DNA of 64,000 nucleotides from Paenibacillus sp. BK033 (GTDB taxonomy: Bacteria > Bacillota > Bacilli > Paenibacillales > Paenibacillaceae): the NCBI RefSeq assembly GCF_004345425.1, contig NZ_SLVP01000009.1, positions 1 to 64,000 of the forward strand. The letters run 5' to 3'. A program made the translations under genes and the position numbers. The first letter of the stretch is position 1; each line of letters begins with the position of its first letter. The notes beneath the pieces were generated by a model, which did not search any database, was not told the origin of the DNA, and worked only from the letters and a program-made list of their open reading frames with translations. This document shows positions 56,024-64,000 of this stretch, one piece after another.

Positions 56024-56902
56024 ATGTCGAAACCTAGTAAAAAGATGATGAGTGCAGCTGTTATTGCACGATTCCAAGAGATATTTAGATGCCCGGTATG
56101 TAACGGTCAGATGCAAATGATCAATTTACAAAGTTTAATTTGCAACCGGCATTGTTTTGATATAGCGAAGCAGGGATATGTGAACCTATTGTCGCTAGCC
56201 AAAAAAACCAAATATGATAAAAGAATGTTCGAACATCGAAGAATGATCAACAGAAACGGATTTTTTGATCCCTTGAATGCTGCGGTAAGCAATAAAATAA
56301 TTAATCAACTCGGGAACAATGAACCGACAAGCATACTAGATGCAGGGTGTGGGGAAGGCTCTCATTTAACTGAAATTCAAGAAAAATTATTTCGAAAAAC
56401 AACCAATTCTCTCTTGGCGGTCGGAATCGATCTTTCCAAGGAGGGGATCAGCAGCGCTGCGGCTGAATATTCCAATGCTATTTGGTGTGTTGCAGACATT
56501 GCGAACTGTCCATTTGCCAATCATCGATTCGATTTCATTCTTAACATTCTATCCCCGGCTAATTATTCAGAATTTAAAAGACTGATTGCGGATGAGAGTA
56601 TGGTTATAAAGGTTATTCCTGAACGGGATTATCTTAAAGAATTAAGAGACATTTTTTACGAAGGATCTGAAAAACAGGTTTATTCAAACGAAATGACGCT
56701 GGATCACTTTAGTGAACATTTTGAGCTAACAGACGTTGAAAATGTTCGATATCAGGTGAACTTGGGCGAGTCGTCCATTAAACCATTACTTGGAATGACG
56801 CCTTTGTCCTGGGGGACAACAACGGAACGTTTGCGAAAAATCCAAGAGATGAAATTACAACAGGTCACAATGGACTTCAAGATTTTGATTGGTAAGAAAT
56901 AA
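56024..56902 (+). CDS. 23S rRNA (guanine-N1) methyltransferase, RlmA(II)/TlrB type
   Basis: A 292-aa enzyme. The N-terminal zinc-finger region holds RCPVC and a second Cys group (LICNRHCFD), followed by IAKQGYVNLL, the RlmA/TlrB family signature. The SAM-binding motif is ILDAGCGEGSHL and the later ILSPANYSEFKRLI matches the family. RlmA(II) methylates G748 in helix 35 and gives resistance to tylosin-type macrolides. ATG 56024 is nine bases after GGGGTG; five earlier codons in frame are unlikely. A leader peptide and terminator upstream suggest drug induction. Confidence 0.88.
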   Translation: MSKPSKKMMSAAVIARFQEIFRCPVCNGQMQMINLQSLICNRHCFDIAKQGYVNLLSLAKKTKYDKRMFEHRRMINRNGFFDPLNAAVSNKIINQLGNNEPTSILDAGCGEGSHLTEIQEKLFRKTTNSLLAVGIDLSKEGISSAAAEYSNAIWCVADIANCPFANHRFDFILNILSPANYSEFKRLIADESMVIKVIPERDYLKELRDIFYEGSEKQVYSNEMTLDHFSEHFELTDVENVRYQVNLGESSIKPLLGMTPLSWGTTTERLRKIQEMKLQQVTMDFKILIGKK

Positions 56903-56920
56903 TCTTAGTGTAATAGGTCA

Positions 56921-56962
56921 ACGGCGGCAGCTGACACATGATGATCGGCTGCCGTTTTTATT
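56921..56962 (+). terminator. rRNA methyltransferase terminator
   Basis: ACGGCGGCAGC and GCTGCCGT pair with one bulge around a loop, followed by TTTTTATT. Confidence 0.75.
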
Positions 56963-57027
56963 AAGGTAAAGGGCAGGATAACGCAACAATCGAATTGTTT
57001 AGGGAGTTTTATATAGTAAAGGGGGCG

Positions 57028-57540
57028 ATGAATTTCTTGAGGAGTATTACCAATTGGGGGATTATTTTGGGGTTATTATTTTTAATCCTTGCTGGATGCG
57101 GTAAAGAGATTTCAGGCGATGAAAAAAATGCTGAGCAATACGTCGAGCAACAAGGGTATAAAGTTATTACACGAAAAGGCGAAGTTCAAAAATACGTTTT
57201 AGACAAAAGCAAATTTTTCGAAGGAAGTGTGGAATCAACGTACAATCAACAGATATGGGGCGTTCAAAAAGAAGAACCCGACAAGTATTTCGGGAAAGAA
57301 ATAACCGAATACGGATTCACAGTGAAAAATCATCCCCTAGAGAAAAAATACAATACCGAAACCAACGTCTCTGTCATGGTTTGCGATGGCAAAGTAATAG
57401 GCGGCACTTCATTCCCTGTTCAAGGAAAAGTGCTTTTAATGGGAGCGCCTTTCTCACTTGACGGTAAAACGTTAGAGGAAGTAACTGGACTGACTTATAA
57501 AGAGTGGTCCGAAAAATGGGGAAAGAAATACGGAAGATGA
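57028..57540 (+). CDS. Uncharacterised lipoprotein
   Basis: A 170-aa protein with a signal peptide and lipobox LILAGC (Cys24), then a small charged domain (EKNAEQYVEQQGYKVITRKGE ... EEVTGLTYKEWSEKWGKKYG). I do not recognise a family. AAAGGGGG is very close to ATG 57028; a TTG at 57037 at better spacing is also possible. Its base composition is more A+T-rich than the sugar-import regions. It stands alone. Confidence 0.72.
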   Translation: MNFLRSITNWGIILGLLFLILAGCGKEISGDEKNAEQYVEQQGYKVITRKGEVQKYVLDKSKFFEGSVESTYNQQIWGVQKEEPDKYFGKEITEYGFTVKNHPLEKKYNTETNVSVMVCDGKVIGGTSFPVQGKVLLMGAPFSLDGKTLEEVTGLTYKEWSEKWGKKYGR

Positions 57541-57661
57541 CAGACTAACCGGAAATACTAGTTCAATTAATTAGCCAACTGCCTTTGGAAGCACGTTGGC
57601 CTAATTCTGAAATTAATGGCAGTTATGCAGAATATCTCATGTAAAGAAGAGGGGGAGCGAT

Positions 57662-57775
57662 ATGGAATACGGATGGTTTTGTCCAGCGGTACAAAAGGTT
57701 ATAGCTCATGGCTTATGCTGGGAATATTTCTTCGCTGGGCGTGGTGGTCCCACAGATACATTTCATTCGGATTGA
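57662..57775 (+). CDS. 37-aa Cys-containing protein of unknown function
   Basis: ATG 57662 has a very strong SD (GAGGGGGAGCG) and opens a 38-codon frame reading MEYGWFCPAVQKVIAHGLCW and then EYFFAGRGGPTDTFHSD before TGA. The CPAV...GLCWEY spacing of two Cys, and the compact size, resemble small conserved Firmicute proteins with a CP..x(9-11)..LCWEY pattern that I have seen but cannot name. It lies 66 bases before the ECF sigma gene and may be cotranscribed with it. Confidence 0.55.
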   Translation: MEYGWFCPAVQKVIAHGLCWEYFFAGRGGPTDTFHSD

Positions 57776-57841
57776 GGCTGTCCGCTTCATTGCATATAAT
57801 GAAGGTACCACCCTTCGGGGAAATCGTTAAGGGAGGCTGCC

Positions 57842-58798
57842 ATGAACGAGACCGCATTTGACGAACCATTATTTGCAAGCTTGAAGCCGGGCTTAACCTC
57901 GTTCTGTTACCGAATGCTAGGCTCCATGGACGATGCGGATGATGCCGTACAGGAGACGAGTATTCGGGTCTGGCAGAGCTGGAGCACGTTCCGGCAGGAT
58001 TCCTCATTCAAAACGTGGGTCTATCGGATTGCCTCCAACCTGTGCTTGGACAAGCTGAGACAATCCAAACGCCGCGCACTTCCCGTTGACCTATTCGATC
58101 CGGCCGTCGACATCGTCGAGCCCCGCGACACGCTGCCGGACTCTGCATGGATCTGGCCGTCTCCCGACTTTGGGGGTAATCCGGAGGATCGACTCGTCCG
58201 CAGAGATACCCTTCAACTGTGCTTCATCGCTCTCCTGCAGACCTTGCCTCCGCGGCAGCGCACGGTACTTCTTTTGAAGGATGTATTTGAATGGTCTTCC
58301 AAGCAGATCGCGGAAACGTTGGCGATGTCGCCGGCAGCGGTGAACAGCGCCTTGCAAAGAGCCCGAGAGACGATGGACCGGGCGCAGCTTCGCTCGGATG
58401 AGCTCAGCAGCATGGAGGTTCAACCGGAGCAGCAGCTGCTGTCCCGGTATGTGGAGGCCTTCGAGCAATTCGATATTGATGCGCTCGTCGCGTTGTTCCA
58501 CGAGGAAGGCTGCATGTCGATGCCGCCCTTCCAAATGTGGGTCCGCGGCAAGGAAGATTTGGCCGCGTTCTATTCGCTTACTCGCTGGCATTGCGAAGGA
58601 TCGCGATTTGTGCCCATTACGGTGAATGGCGGTTATCCGGCGTTGGCCCAGTATATGCCGGGCAAAGAGGGCTCTGGCCTGGTACCCTGGGGCATCCACG
58701 TCATCGAAACCAAAGAAAATCAAATCCTGCACGTTCAAAACTTCATTCATACGCCATTATTTTCGCGATTCGGGCTGCCTGAGCGAATTGACCAATGA
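57842..58798 (+). CDS. ECF sigma factor with C-terminal SnoaL-like domain (SigG/SigJ type)
   Basis: A 318-aa protein. Sigma region 2 at about 10-75 (YRMLGSMDDADDAVQETSIRVWQSWSTF, KTWVYRIASNLCLDKLRQSKR) and region 4 at about 125-180 (RQRTVLLLKDVFEWSSKQIAETLAMSPAAVNSALQRAR). Residues about 195-318 form a SnoaL/NTF2-like domain (YVEAFEQFDIDALVALFHEEG). Such ECF sigma factors carry their own regulatory domain instead of a separate anti-sigma factor; none is encoded nearby. ATG 57842 follows GGGAGGCTGCC. A SRPBCC-domain gene lies 42 bases downstream and may be a target. Confidence 0.88.
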   Translation: MNETAFDEPLFASLKPGLTSFCYRMLGSMDDADDAVQETSIRVWQSWSTFRQDSSFKTWVYRIASNLCLDKLRQSKRRALPVDLFDPAVDIVEPRDTLPDSAWIWPSPDFGGNPEDRLVRRDTLQLCFIALLQTLPPRQRTVLLLKDVFEWSSKQIAETLAMSPAAVNSALQRARETMDRAQLRSDELSSMEVQPEQQLLSRYVEAFEQFDIDALVALFHEEGCMSMPPFQMWVRGKEDLAAFYSLTRWHCEGSRFVPITVNGGYPALAQYMPGKEGSGLVPWGIHVIETKENQILHVQNFIHTPLFSRFGLPERIDQ

Positions 58799-58840
58799 AT
58801 TTCGTCATTGGCTTACGTCTATATCATTGAGAGTAACCAA

Positions 58841-59299
58841 ATGACGAATGTCATGAGAGAGGTGTCTATTAAATTGGAAACGAGTCAACCGACGAAAGTA
58901 ACCGTGCAAGCCATCATTCAAGCCCCTGTCGAGAAGGTATGGCGTTATTGGACCGAGCCGGATCACATCACGAAGTGGAATCAAGCGTCCGAGGACTGGC
59001 ATGCGCCGAGAGCCGAAAACGATCTGCGGGTCGGCGGCAAGTTTCTGACACGGATGGAAGCGAAGGATGGCAGCATGGGCTTTGATTTTGGCGGCGTCTA
59101 CGATGTCGTGAATCGGCATGAGGCGATCGGCTACGCCATGGAAGACGGAAGAAGAGTGGATATTGCTTTCATCGATCAAGGGAATGAAACGAAGGTCATT
59201 GAAACCTTCGACGCGGAAAGCTCCAATCCCGTCGAGTTCCAGCAAGCAGGCTGGCAAGCGATCATGGACAATTTCAAAGCCTATACCGAAAAAAACTAA
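58841..59299 (+). CDS. SRPBCC/AHSA1-domain protein
   Basis: A 152-aa START-like protein with the AHSA1 pattern: VTVQAIIQAPVEKVWRYWTEPDHITKWNQASEDWHAP at the start, GGKFLTRMEAKDGSMGFDFGGVY in the middle and the C-terminal helix FQQAGWQAIMDNFKAYTEK. These proteins bind hydrophobic ligands in a deep pocket. ATG 58841 is chosen with GAGAG upstream; 58853 is an alternative. It directly follows the ECF sigma gene, a common pairing for this sigma group. Confidence 0.85.
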   Translation: MTNVMREVSIKLETSQPTKVTVQAIIQAPVEKVWRYWTEPDHITKWNQASEDWHAPRAENDLRVGGKFLTRMEAKDGSMGFDFGGVYDVVNRHEAIGYAMEDGRRVDIAFIDQGNETKVIETFDAESSNPVEFQQAGWQAIMDNFKAYTEKN

Positions 59300-59308
59300 T
59301 CATCGCGA

Positions 59309-59343
59309 AGAAGACGCCGGGGAGATGCCCGGCGTCTTTCTTT
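59309..59343 (+). terminator. Terminator of the SRPBCC gene
   Basis: AAGACGCCGG and CCGGCGTCTT form a strong stem around GGAGATGC, then TCTTTTT. Lies between convergent genes. Confidence 0.85.
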
Positions 59344-59365
59344 TTGAATCCTATCTCCGTTAGCC

Positions 59366-59782
59366 TTATCCTTGTGCCGCATCCATGTTCATGCAGTTAA
59401 TGGCCCACAGATGGCCGTCCAAATCCACGAAGCCCCAATGATACATGGACCCATGATATTCGGGTTCAGCGTGCAATTCCCCGCCTAAGGAGACCGCGGT
59501 ATTTACGATTTCATCGACCTTTTCCCGTCTCTCGAAGGCCAATGCGATCGTCATCTGCGCATACTTGCTCGTATCGACGGATTCCTTCTCCGTGAGCGTA
59601 TTAAAGAATGCTTGATTGATCAGCATGACCTGCAGGTTGTCGCCGATCACGATAGCTACCGAATTCTCGTTATCGGGGAATTGCGGGTTGAGCTCGAATC
59701 CGAGTCCGGTGAAGAACGCTTTCGATTGTCCTACGTTTTTTACAGGCAGGTTGAAGCTCGTGAATGCGGACGTTAATGCCAT
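59366..59782 (-). CDS. VOC/glyoxalase-fold protein
   Basis: A 138-aa protein of the vicinal-oxygen-chelate fold, with FNLPVKNVGQSKAFFTGLGFELNPQFPD at the start and HWGFVDLDGHLWAINCMN at the end. The N-terminal half, with a DxxxxVAIVIGDNLQVMLI strand, is typical of the PhnB-like group of unknown activity. ATG 59782 is eight bases after GAGGTG; seven further codons in frame upstream are less likely. Confidence 0.85.
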   Translation of the reverse strand: MALTSAFTSFNLPVKNVGQSKAFFTGLGFELNPQFPDNENSVAIVIGDNLQVMLINQAFFNTLTEKESVDTSKYAQMTIALAFERREKVDEIVNTAVSLGGELHAEPEYHGSMYHWGFVDLDGHLWAINCMNMDAAQG

Positions 59783-60173
59783 TTTCAAAACACCTCTTCG
59801 CAAATTAGTTTGTGTTCATTTATGCCTTCGATTATATAGACGACAGCCGATCCGTGAATTCATCGGTCTCATGGAATTTCGCTCGATGAGGATGAAAGAG
59901 TTTAAACCAATCCACTTTCACGGCAGTCGCAAGACATGGCGCACAGTCCGTTTTTAGAATTCATTTGCATTTAATAATATCGAGCGAATGAGCATGTTCG
60001 TTAACTCGGAACACGCACTGGGCCACAACATAGGCGAAGTTAAGCTATCGGGGAACATTAGGATACGGATATGACACGGAAAGGCGTGATATCGGGATCA
60101 TTCATTAAGCCTCCTCCTAATAACATAAGATAAATGGATTGTAAAATCGGCAGCTTATCAGGAGGAATGAACG
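59783..60173. other. Gene-free stretch
   Basis: About 390 bases upstream of two divergent genes. I see no RNA gene, riboswitch core or long repeat. A short open frame (59873-59956) lacks an SD. Promoters for both neighbours must lie here, but I cannot place them with confidence. Confidence 0.5.
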
Positions 60174-61013
60174 ATGAATCAAGCATGCGAGCCTATCAGC
60201 CCTTGGGAGGAACACCGTTTTTGGCTGGAAATTCTGGACGATCACTCGGTTTTTGTCCGTGACTTTCTGTCTCCTACGGAATCTCATTGGGTTGCATTGG
60301 CCCAACAGTACAGCGAACGATTCCGTTATTTGCTCGGGCTGCTGGCGAAATTGCCAAGTCGCAACCTCCCGATCGATGACCCCGCGATGATCGAGTTCGC
60401 CCGTGTTGTCTATCCCGTAGCGGAAGGATACTATCGGCTGGAAGGTACGCTGCAAAACTTGCGGTTAACAAATCGAGTTAATTTAAATGCCACGCCTACT
60501 TATTTCAACGGAACACTGAATGAGAATCAGGAGTATCTGCGATTCTTGTCTTATGCACAGAAAGGACAGCCGTTTGAGGAGTTGTCGCTAGTCGCACTGC
60601 TTCATCTATGGATCGAGGATCAATTGGGTCACGCTATTCTGCTAAACAATGTTTTGGATCCCGTGGAAATCCCGCTTGCAACGAAAGCGCTGGGATTAGC
60701 GCAAGCCTTCCGCAATCATATGGCTAAAAACCAATCGATCGCGGGCTACTTGCGTTTCTCTCCTCCCGGCTTGCCCTTTCAACAACGGTTTGCCCGGGAA
60801 GTATCGCAAACCGTTGCCGAGTTCTACTCGTTTGTCGTGCAGATTATCGGGCAATTCGCCAATACGGAGCTCTTAAGCCGGACAACGCTGCGTTTTCTGG
60901 AACACCATTTGCCTGAGACCTGTTATTTTCTGCGCAAATTGAGCTGTTTTAATCCCGAAATCGTCATGATCCCATACTGTTCGTTAACGAAGCCGACCTT
61001 ATATAAGACTTAA
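60174..61013 (+). CDS. DUF2935-family protein
   Basis: A 279-aa soluble helical protein. It starts WEEHRFWLEILDDHSVFVRDFLSPTE, the DUF2935 signature with conserved Glu/His, and a second half repeats it loosely (LVALLHLWIEDQLGHAILLNNVLDPVE). The repeated four-helix pattern with Glu and His suggests a ferritin-like metal site. ATG 60174 follows CAGGAGGAATGAACG. The family is common in spore-formers; its function is unknown to me. It is convergent with the germination operon. Confidence 0.82.
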   Translation: MNQACEPISPWEEHRFWLEILDDHSVFVRDFLSPTESHWVALAQQYSERFRYLLGLLAKLPSRNLPIDDPAMIEFARVVYPVAEGYYRLEGTLQNLRLTNRVNLNATPTYFNGTLNENQEYLRFLSYAQKGQPFEELSLVALLHLWIEDQLGHAILLNNVLDPVEIPLATKALGLAQAFRNHMAKNQSIAGYLRFSPPGLPFQQRFAREVSQTVAEFYSFVVQIIGQFANTELLSRTTLRFLEHHLPETCYFLRKLSCFNPEIVMIPYCSLTKPTLYKT

Positions 61014-61027
61014 GCGATTCCCGGAAC

Positions 61028-62131
61028 TCATTTTACCGCGCCTGTGCTTATCAGCTTGACATGGGTTGTAATCCTGACGTCCGCTTGGGCAAACGCATCT
61101 CCCCAGTTGTCTTCGACCTTCTTCCATTCGGACAATTGGTAAGCCTTTGCATAATAGCCGAATCCAATCGGATCAACGCGGTAACGCTGAATTTTGTTGA
61201 TAAGCTTGTCACACTCCAGTTGCAGCTGCCTTGAGACTTCCTGTTCCATAACGGGAACAGGAATATTTTCTTTCCAGTTCGTCGCTTGTTCCGCTAATTC
61301 TGCCTCCGCGTGGATAGAAACGCTAAATTGGAACCGGTCTTCGCCATAGGCGGAATGAGTGTTGAGCTTGGCGTCTTTGATATTAACGGTAACAGTGCCC
61401 TTAGAAGGTAAAATGAACGTGAATTGGATCTGCCGTCCGATATCTTGCTGCAGCAATAGCAGCAAGGAGCTTTCCTTGTTATTAAGAGAACCGGCGTATT
61501 TTCCGTCATCGGTTAACAGTGCTGTTCCGACTACTTTTATTTCCCGCGGCATTGCCTTGATTTCCGTCACGTAAGGCGTAACTCGGGGATTGAGAAGCTG
61601 ATCTTCCAATTGATAAGCATGAGTGAGAACGCATATCCGGTCTTCGTAGGAAGTCTCGATCTCTTCCAACAGCACGACTTCCAATCTCCCCTTATCGTCC
61701 ATTTCCGATTCCATAATTTCAGCCACCGTACCATTGACCATAGCAATGTCAGCGTTGATCTCACTGCTTGGGTCCCGGAAAAGGACATCCATGTATGGAT
61801 AGATCGACTTCTCGGTAAGCAGCTTTTTGCCGACCAGAACGGTTGCGAGCTTCCGTCCCGTTAACGCACCAATGCTCATGGAATCGAGCTGCTGACGGGA
61901 TTGTCTGGTTGATAAGGCTGTTGCTTTCGTTATATTGTACTTTTTGGTTGCCTCCCGGCTAAATATAGGTGAGGAGGAAAAGGACTGCAACCGCCCCTCC
62001 TCATTGAGGTCTATTCCGTAAACCCCCATAATTTGCAGTTTCTCCAGAGCGGCAGGCTTACTGCATGCGGCCGTTGCCATCAGCATGATCAACGCGCACG
62101 GCAGTAGGTACCGTTTAAGTATTCTTTTCAT
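61028..62131 (-). CDS. Ger(x)C-family spore germination lipoprotein (C subunit)
   Basis: A 367-aa lipoprotein with lipobox TAAC (Cys23, MLMATAAC), an N-domain with SSSPIFSREATKKYNITKA and a C-domain with SIHAEAELAEQ and the QLQLECDKLINKIQRYRVDPIGFG pattern, as in GerAC proteins. ATG 62131 follows AAAGGAGCGGCATTC; an in-frame extension of 37 codons overlaps the permease gene and is not used. It ends the germination operon and acts with A and B subunits at the spore inner membrane. Confidence 0.9.
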   Translation of the reverse strand: MKRILKRYLLPCALIMLMATAACSKPAALEKLQIMGVYGIDLNEEGRLQSFSSSPIFSREATKKYNITKATALSTRQSRQQLDSMSIGALTGRKLATVLVGKKLLTEKSIYPYMDVLFRDPSSEINADIAMVNGTVAEIMESEMDDKGRLEVVLLEEIETSYEDRICVLTHAYQLEDQLLNPRVTPYVTEIKAMPREIKVVGTALLTDDGKYAGSLNNKESSLLLLLQQDIGRQIQFTFILPSKGTVTVNIKDAKLNTHSAYGEDRFQFSVSIHAEAELAEQATNWKENIPVPVMEQEVSRQLQLECDKLINKIQRYRVDPIGFGYYAKAYQLSEWKKVEDNWGDAFAQADVRITTHVKLISTGAVK

Positions 62132-63237
62132 GAATGCCGCTCCTTTCTTATGAACCGATAGCCAATCCCCCATAGCCACAGCAAGACTGGGAACAAGAAA
62201 GCGAGCAGGTACCCGGCTTTGCCGTATTGTCTTCCCATCCATTCAAGCTGCCAAACGGAAGGCTGGAACAACATCGAGAGCACAACGCAGCCAGCCAGAA
62301 ACGCAATGGTGTAGTAGCGATGGTTGCTCGTGCGCAGCAACTTGTTCGCGCCCATGGCAGACATATACAGATAAGGGATAATCGTCGCGAACAGGATAAT
62401 CAGATACAAGGCTACGAAAATGATCTCGAATCGCTCGACGAAAGGCAAGCGAATCAGCTTTAACAAGACGAGTGAAGGCCATACATATTCCTTGAGCGTT
62501 TCTTCGCTAAATTGAAGAAAGCTGACAACCGTAGCAATTGAATAGGTAATCAGCGCAAGCGTGTTCGCGAAAACCACACCCCGAATGGCGTGTTTCTTTT
62601 CCGTAAGGTACGGATACAGAACGAAGGCAAGCTCAAATCCCAGGAACGACAGCAGTGTGGATTTAACTGCCTGGATAATGTGCACCCATCCATTGTGTCC
62701 TATCGGAAGAAAGTTCAGCCAGTGGGCATCTTTAAGTCCCCAGAATAACGCTAGAGGCATCCAGAACGAACTCATGTAGACAAACTCGCCGAACCTTCCG
62801 ACCAGCTTAAGTCCTTGAAAGGTATAAAGACAGATCGGGAGCACGAAAAGAAACATGAGAGTTTGATTGGAAATGCCCGGCAACACCCATACTTGGGTCA
62901 GGTGTACCGACCATAAGAGCATAACGAGCGCGCCTCCTGCTGTGTAACCGATCCAGAGGAGAGAGAGTCCACTGCCGATCCAAGATCCGAACAAGCGCGG
63001 GAGTAGCTCATATAGCGTATCGTTTGGGTATTTCGACATAGCGGCAATGATCAGGATGCTAGCCGTCACAGCTATCGCATAGCCAATCAGCAAGGATATC
63101 CATCCGTCGGTACCGGTTGTTTCCACGAGATCTCTAGGCAGCGTAAGAATTCCGATACCGATTTGAGTCTTATAGATGGTGAAAACAAACTGAGTAAAGC
63201 TGATCTCATGATCCTTCTGGCTAAGCGGCCTCCTCAA
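62128..63237 (-). CDS. Spore germination permease (GerAB-like B subunit)
   Basis: A 369-aa membrane protein with about ten helices of the amino-acid permease fold (ISFTQFVFTIYKTQIGIGILTLPRDLVETTGTDGW at the start is typical of GerB). In GerA-type receptors this subunit binds the germinant, usually an amino acid. It overlaps the C-subunit gene by 4 bases and the A-subunit gene by 4 bases, a tightly coupled A-B-C operon. Germinant unknown. Confidence 0.92.
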   Translation of the reverse strand: MRRPLSQKDHEISFTQFVFTIYKTQIGIGILTLPRDLVETTGTDGWISLLIGYAIAVTASILIIAAMSKYPNDTLYELLPRLFGSWIGSGLSLLWIGYTAGGALVMLLWSVHLTQVWVLPGISNQTLMFLFVLPICLYTFQGLKLVGRFGEFVYMSSFWMPLALFWGLKDAHWLNFLPIGHNGWVHIIQAVKSTLLSFLGFELAFVLYPYLTEKKHAIRGVVFANTLALITYSIATVVSFLQFSEETLKEYVWPSLVLLKLIRLPFVERFEIIFVALYLIILFATIIPYLYMSAMGANKLLRTSNHRYYTIAFLAGCVVLSMLFQPSVWQLEWMGRQYGKAGYLLAFLFPVLLWLWGIGYRFIRKERHS

Positions 63238-64000
63238 GCTCCATTCCCTCCCCGTCCGCCGCTCCGGTTTCTTCCTTGCCGGCGAAGCTGTGACGCGTTG
63301 GTGGAGCGCGGACGCAGCTTAAGCATAAAGAGGGGGAGGCGAACAAATATATCCTTCCAATCACGTATATCAATCGGAGCAACGGGAATGCCGTAGGGAA
63401 TGCTGAGCGTTCGCATAGACATGATGACCCCGACCAAAAGGAGCATGCCGATCACAATGCCAATCAACCCGAATAAGGAGGCCGCAATCATAAACGGAAA
63501 GCGGATAAGCCTCAAAGAAGACGCCATGTCATAGTCGGGAATGATAAAGGAGGAGATCGCCGTCAGGGCAACGATGATAACCATGATGTTGCTGACGATG
63601 CCCGCTTGCACGGCCGCTTGACCGATTACGATCCCGCCAACGACGCCAATCGTCTGGCCGACCGGGCCAGGCAGCCGCAGACCGGCCTCTCGCAGCATCT
63701 CGATCGATATCTCCATCAAAAAGGCTTCGATGATGGGGGGGAACGGAACGCGCGCGCGCGACTCCCCGATCGAAAGCAGCAATTTGAAGGGCAGAACCTC
63801 GAAATGAAACGCAATGAGCGAGATATAGAATGCCGGAAGGAATATCGTTATCAGCAAAGCGACAAAACGGAGCGCCCGGAGAAACGAAGCCACCAACCAA
63901 CGGTGGCTGTAATCGTCTACCGCTTGGAAAAATGACACGAAAGTGACCGGTCCGACAAGAACCGACGGCGAATGATCGATAACGAGCGCGATGCGTCCTT
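63234..64000 (-). CDS. Spore germination protein GerA-like A subunit (partial)
   Basis: The C-terminal part, at least 255 codons, of a GerAA-type protein; the start lies beyond the window's right edge. Reading from 64000, the frame gives GRIALVIDHSPSVLVGPVTF, then transmembrane helices with ISLIAFHFEVLPFKLLLSIGESR, the GPVGQTIGVVGGIVIGQAAVQAGIVS block and an Arg/Gly-rich hydrophilic tail. These are the GerA membrane-domain signatures. First gene of the A-B-C receptor operon. Confidence 0.92.
   Translation of the reverse strand, partial: GRIALVIDHSPSVLVGPVTFVSFFQAVDDYSHRWLVASFLRALRFVALLITIFLPAFYISLIAFHFEVLPFKLLLSIGESRARVPFPPIIEAFLMEISIEMLREAGLRLPGPVGQTIGVVGGIVIGQAAVQAGIVSNIMVIIVALTAISSFIIPDYDMASSLRLIRFPFMIAASLFGLIGIVIGMLLLVGVIMSMRTLSIPYGIPVAPIDIRDWKDIFVRLPLFMLKLRPRSTNASQLRRQGRNRSGGRGGNGA

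Overview
The window reads as a chromosomal segment of a spore-forming, low-to-mid G+C Firmicute, most likely Paenibacillus or a close relative. I base this on the sigW-rsiW-cdaA-cdaR-glmM-glmS gene order with a glmS ribozyme, a GerA/B/C germination operon, a YesM/YesN two-component system with Lpl-type sugar importers, and many GGAGG ribosome-binding sites. The genus is an inference; no 16S rRNA gene is present.

Layout. 1-3.2 kb: 3' end of a 23S rRNA gene, seven tRNA genes with no 5S gene between, a nitroreductase, a Fur-controlled orphan siderophore-importer ATPase, and four more tRNA genes. 3.3-16.7 kb: housekeeping and envelope genes (ppc, a PDZ-less HtrA protease, a DMT transporter, sigW-rsiW behind a 43-bp tandem repeat, cdaA-cdaR-glmM, then glmS behind its ribozyme). 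16.7-21 kb: small accessory genes (SDR/MerR pair, seven-repeat RCC1 protein, VOC protein, TetR regulator, and a LolA-like protein behind a TetR-type operator).

21-34.5 kb: a glycan-use locus. An AraC regulator, a YesM/YesN pair, an Lpl-type ABC importer, a GH51 arabinofuranosidase and a GH2 enzyme face a convergent FGly-type sulfatase. The enzymes lack signal peptides, so imported, possibly sulfated, oligosaccharides would be processed in the cytoplasm. Two cre-like sites point to CcpA control.

34.7-41.2 kb, the most interesting part. A truncated araC-like gene abuts a cluster of six co-oriented DnaA boxes. Next, on the minus strand, is a ligase - racemase - VanXY-type peptidase - acyltransferase-3 operon divergent from a VanRS-like pair. 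It resembles a vanG/vanC-type glycopeptide resistance operon, but the racemase and membrane halves of VanT are separate genes. The last three DnaA boxes lie inside the acyltransferase coding sequence.

41.2-54.2 kb: an oxidoreductase, LrgAB, a GNAT, two CUT1 sugar ABC importers, a TetR regulator with a decapitated old-yellow-enzyme gene, an SDR and a membrane protein. 54.3-57 kb: a drug and stress patch (TmrB-like protein, DoxX gene with MhqR-like operators and an odd SD-ATG-TAG leader, and an RlmA-type rRNA methyltransferase behind a leader peptide ending in RLR and a terminator, i.e. a macrolide-type attenuator). 57-64 kb: a lipoprotein, a 37-aa Cys protein, an ECF sigma factor with a SnoaL-like tail, SRPBCC, VOC and DUF2935 proteins, and a ger operon running off the end.

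All functional calls come from reading motifs and remembered family features. No database search was run.
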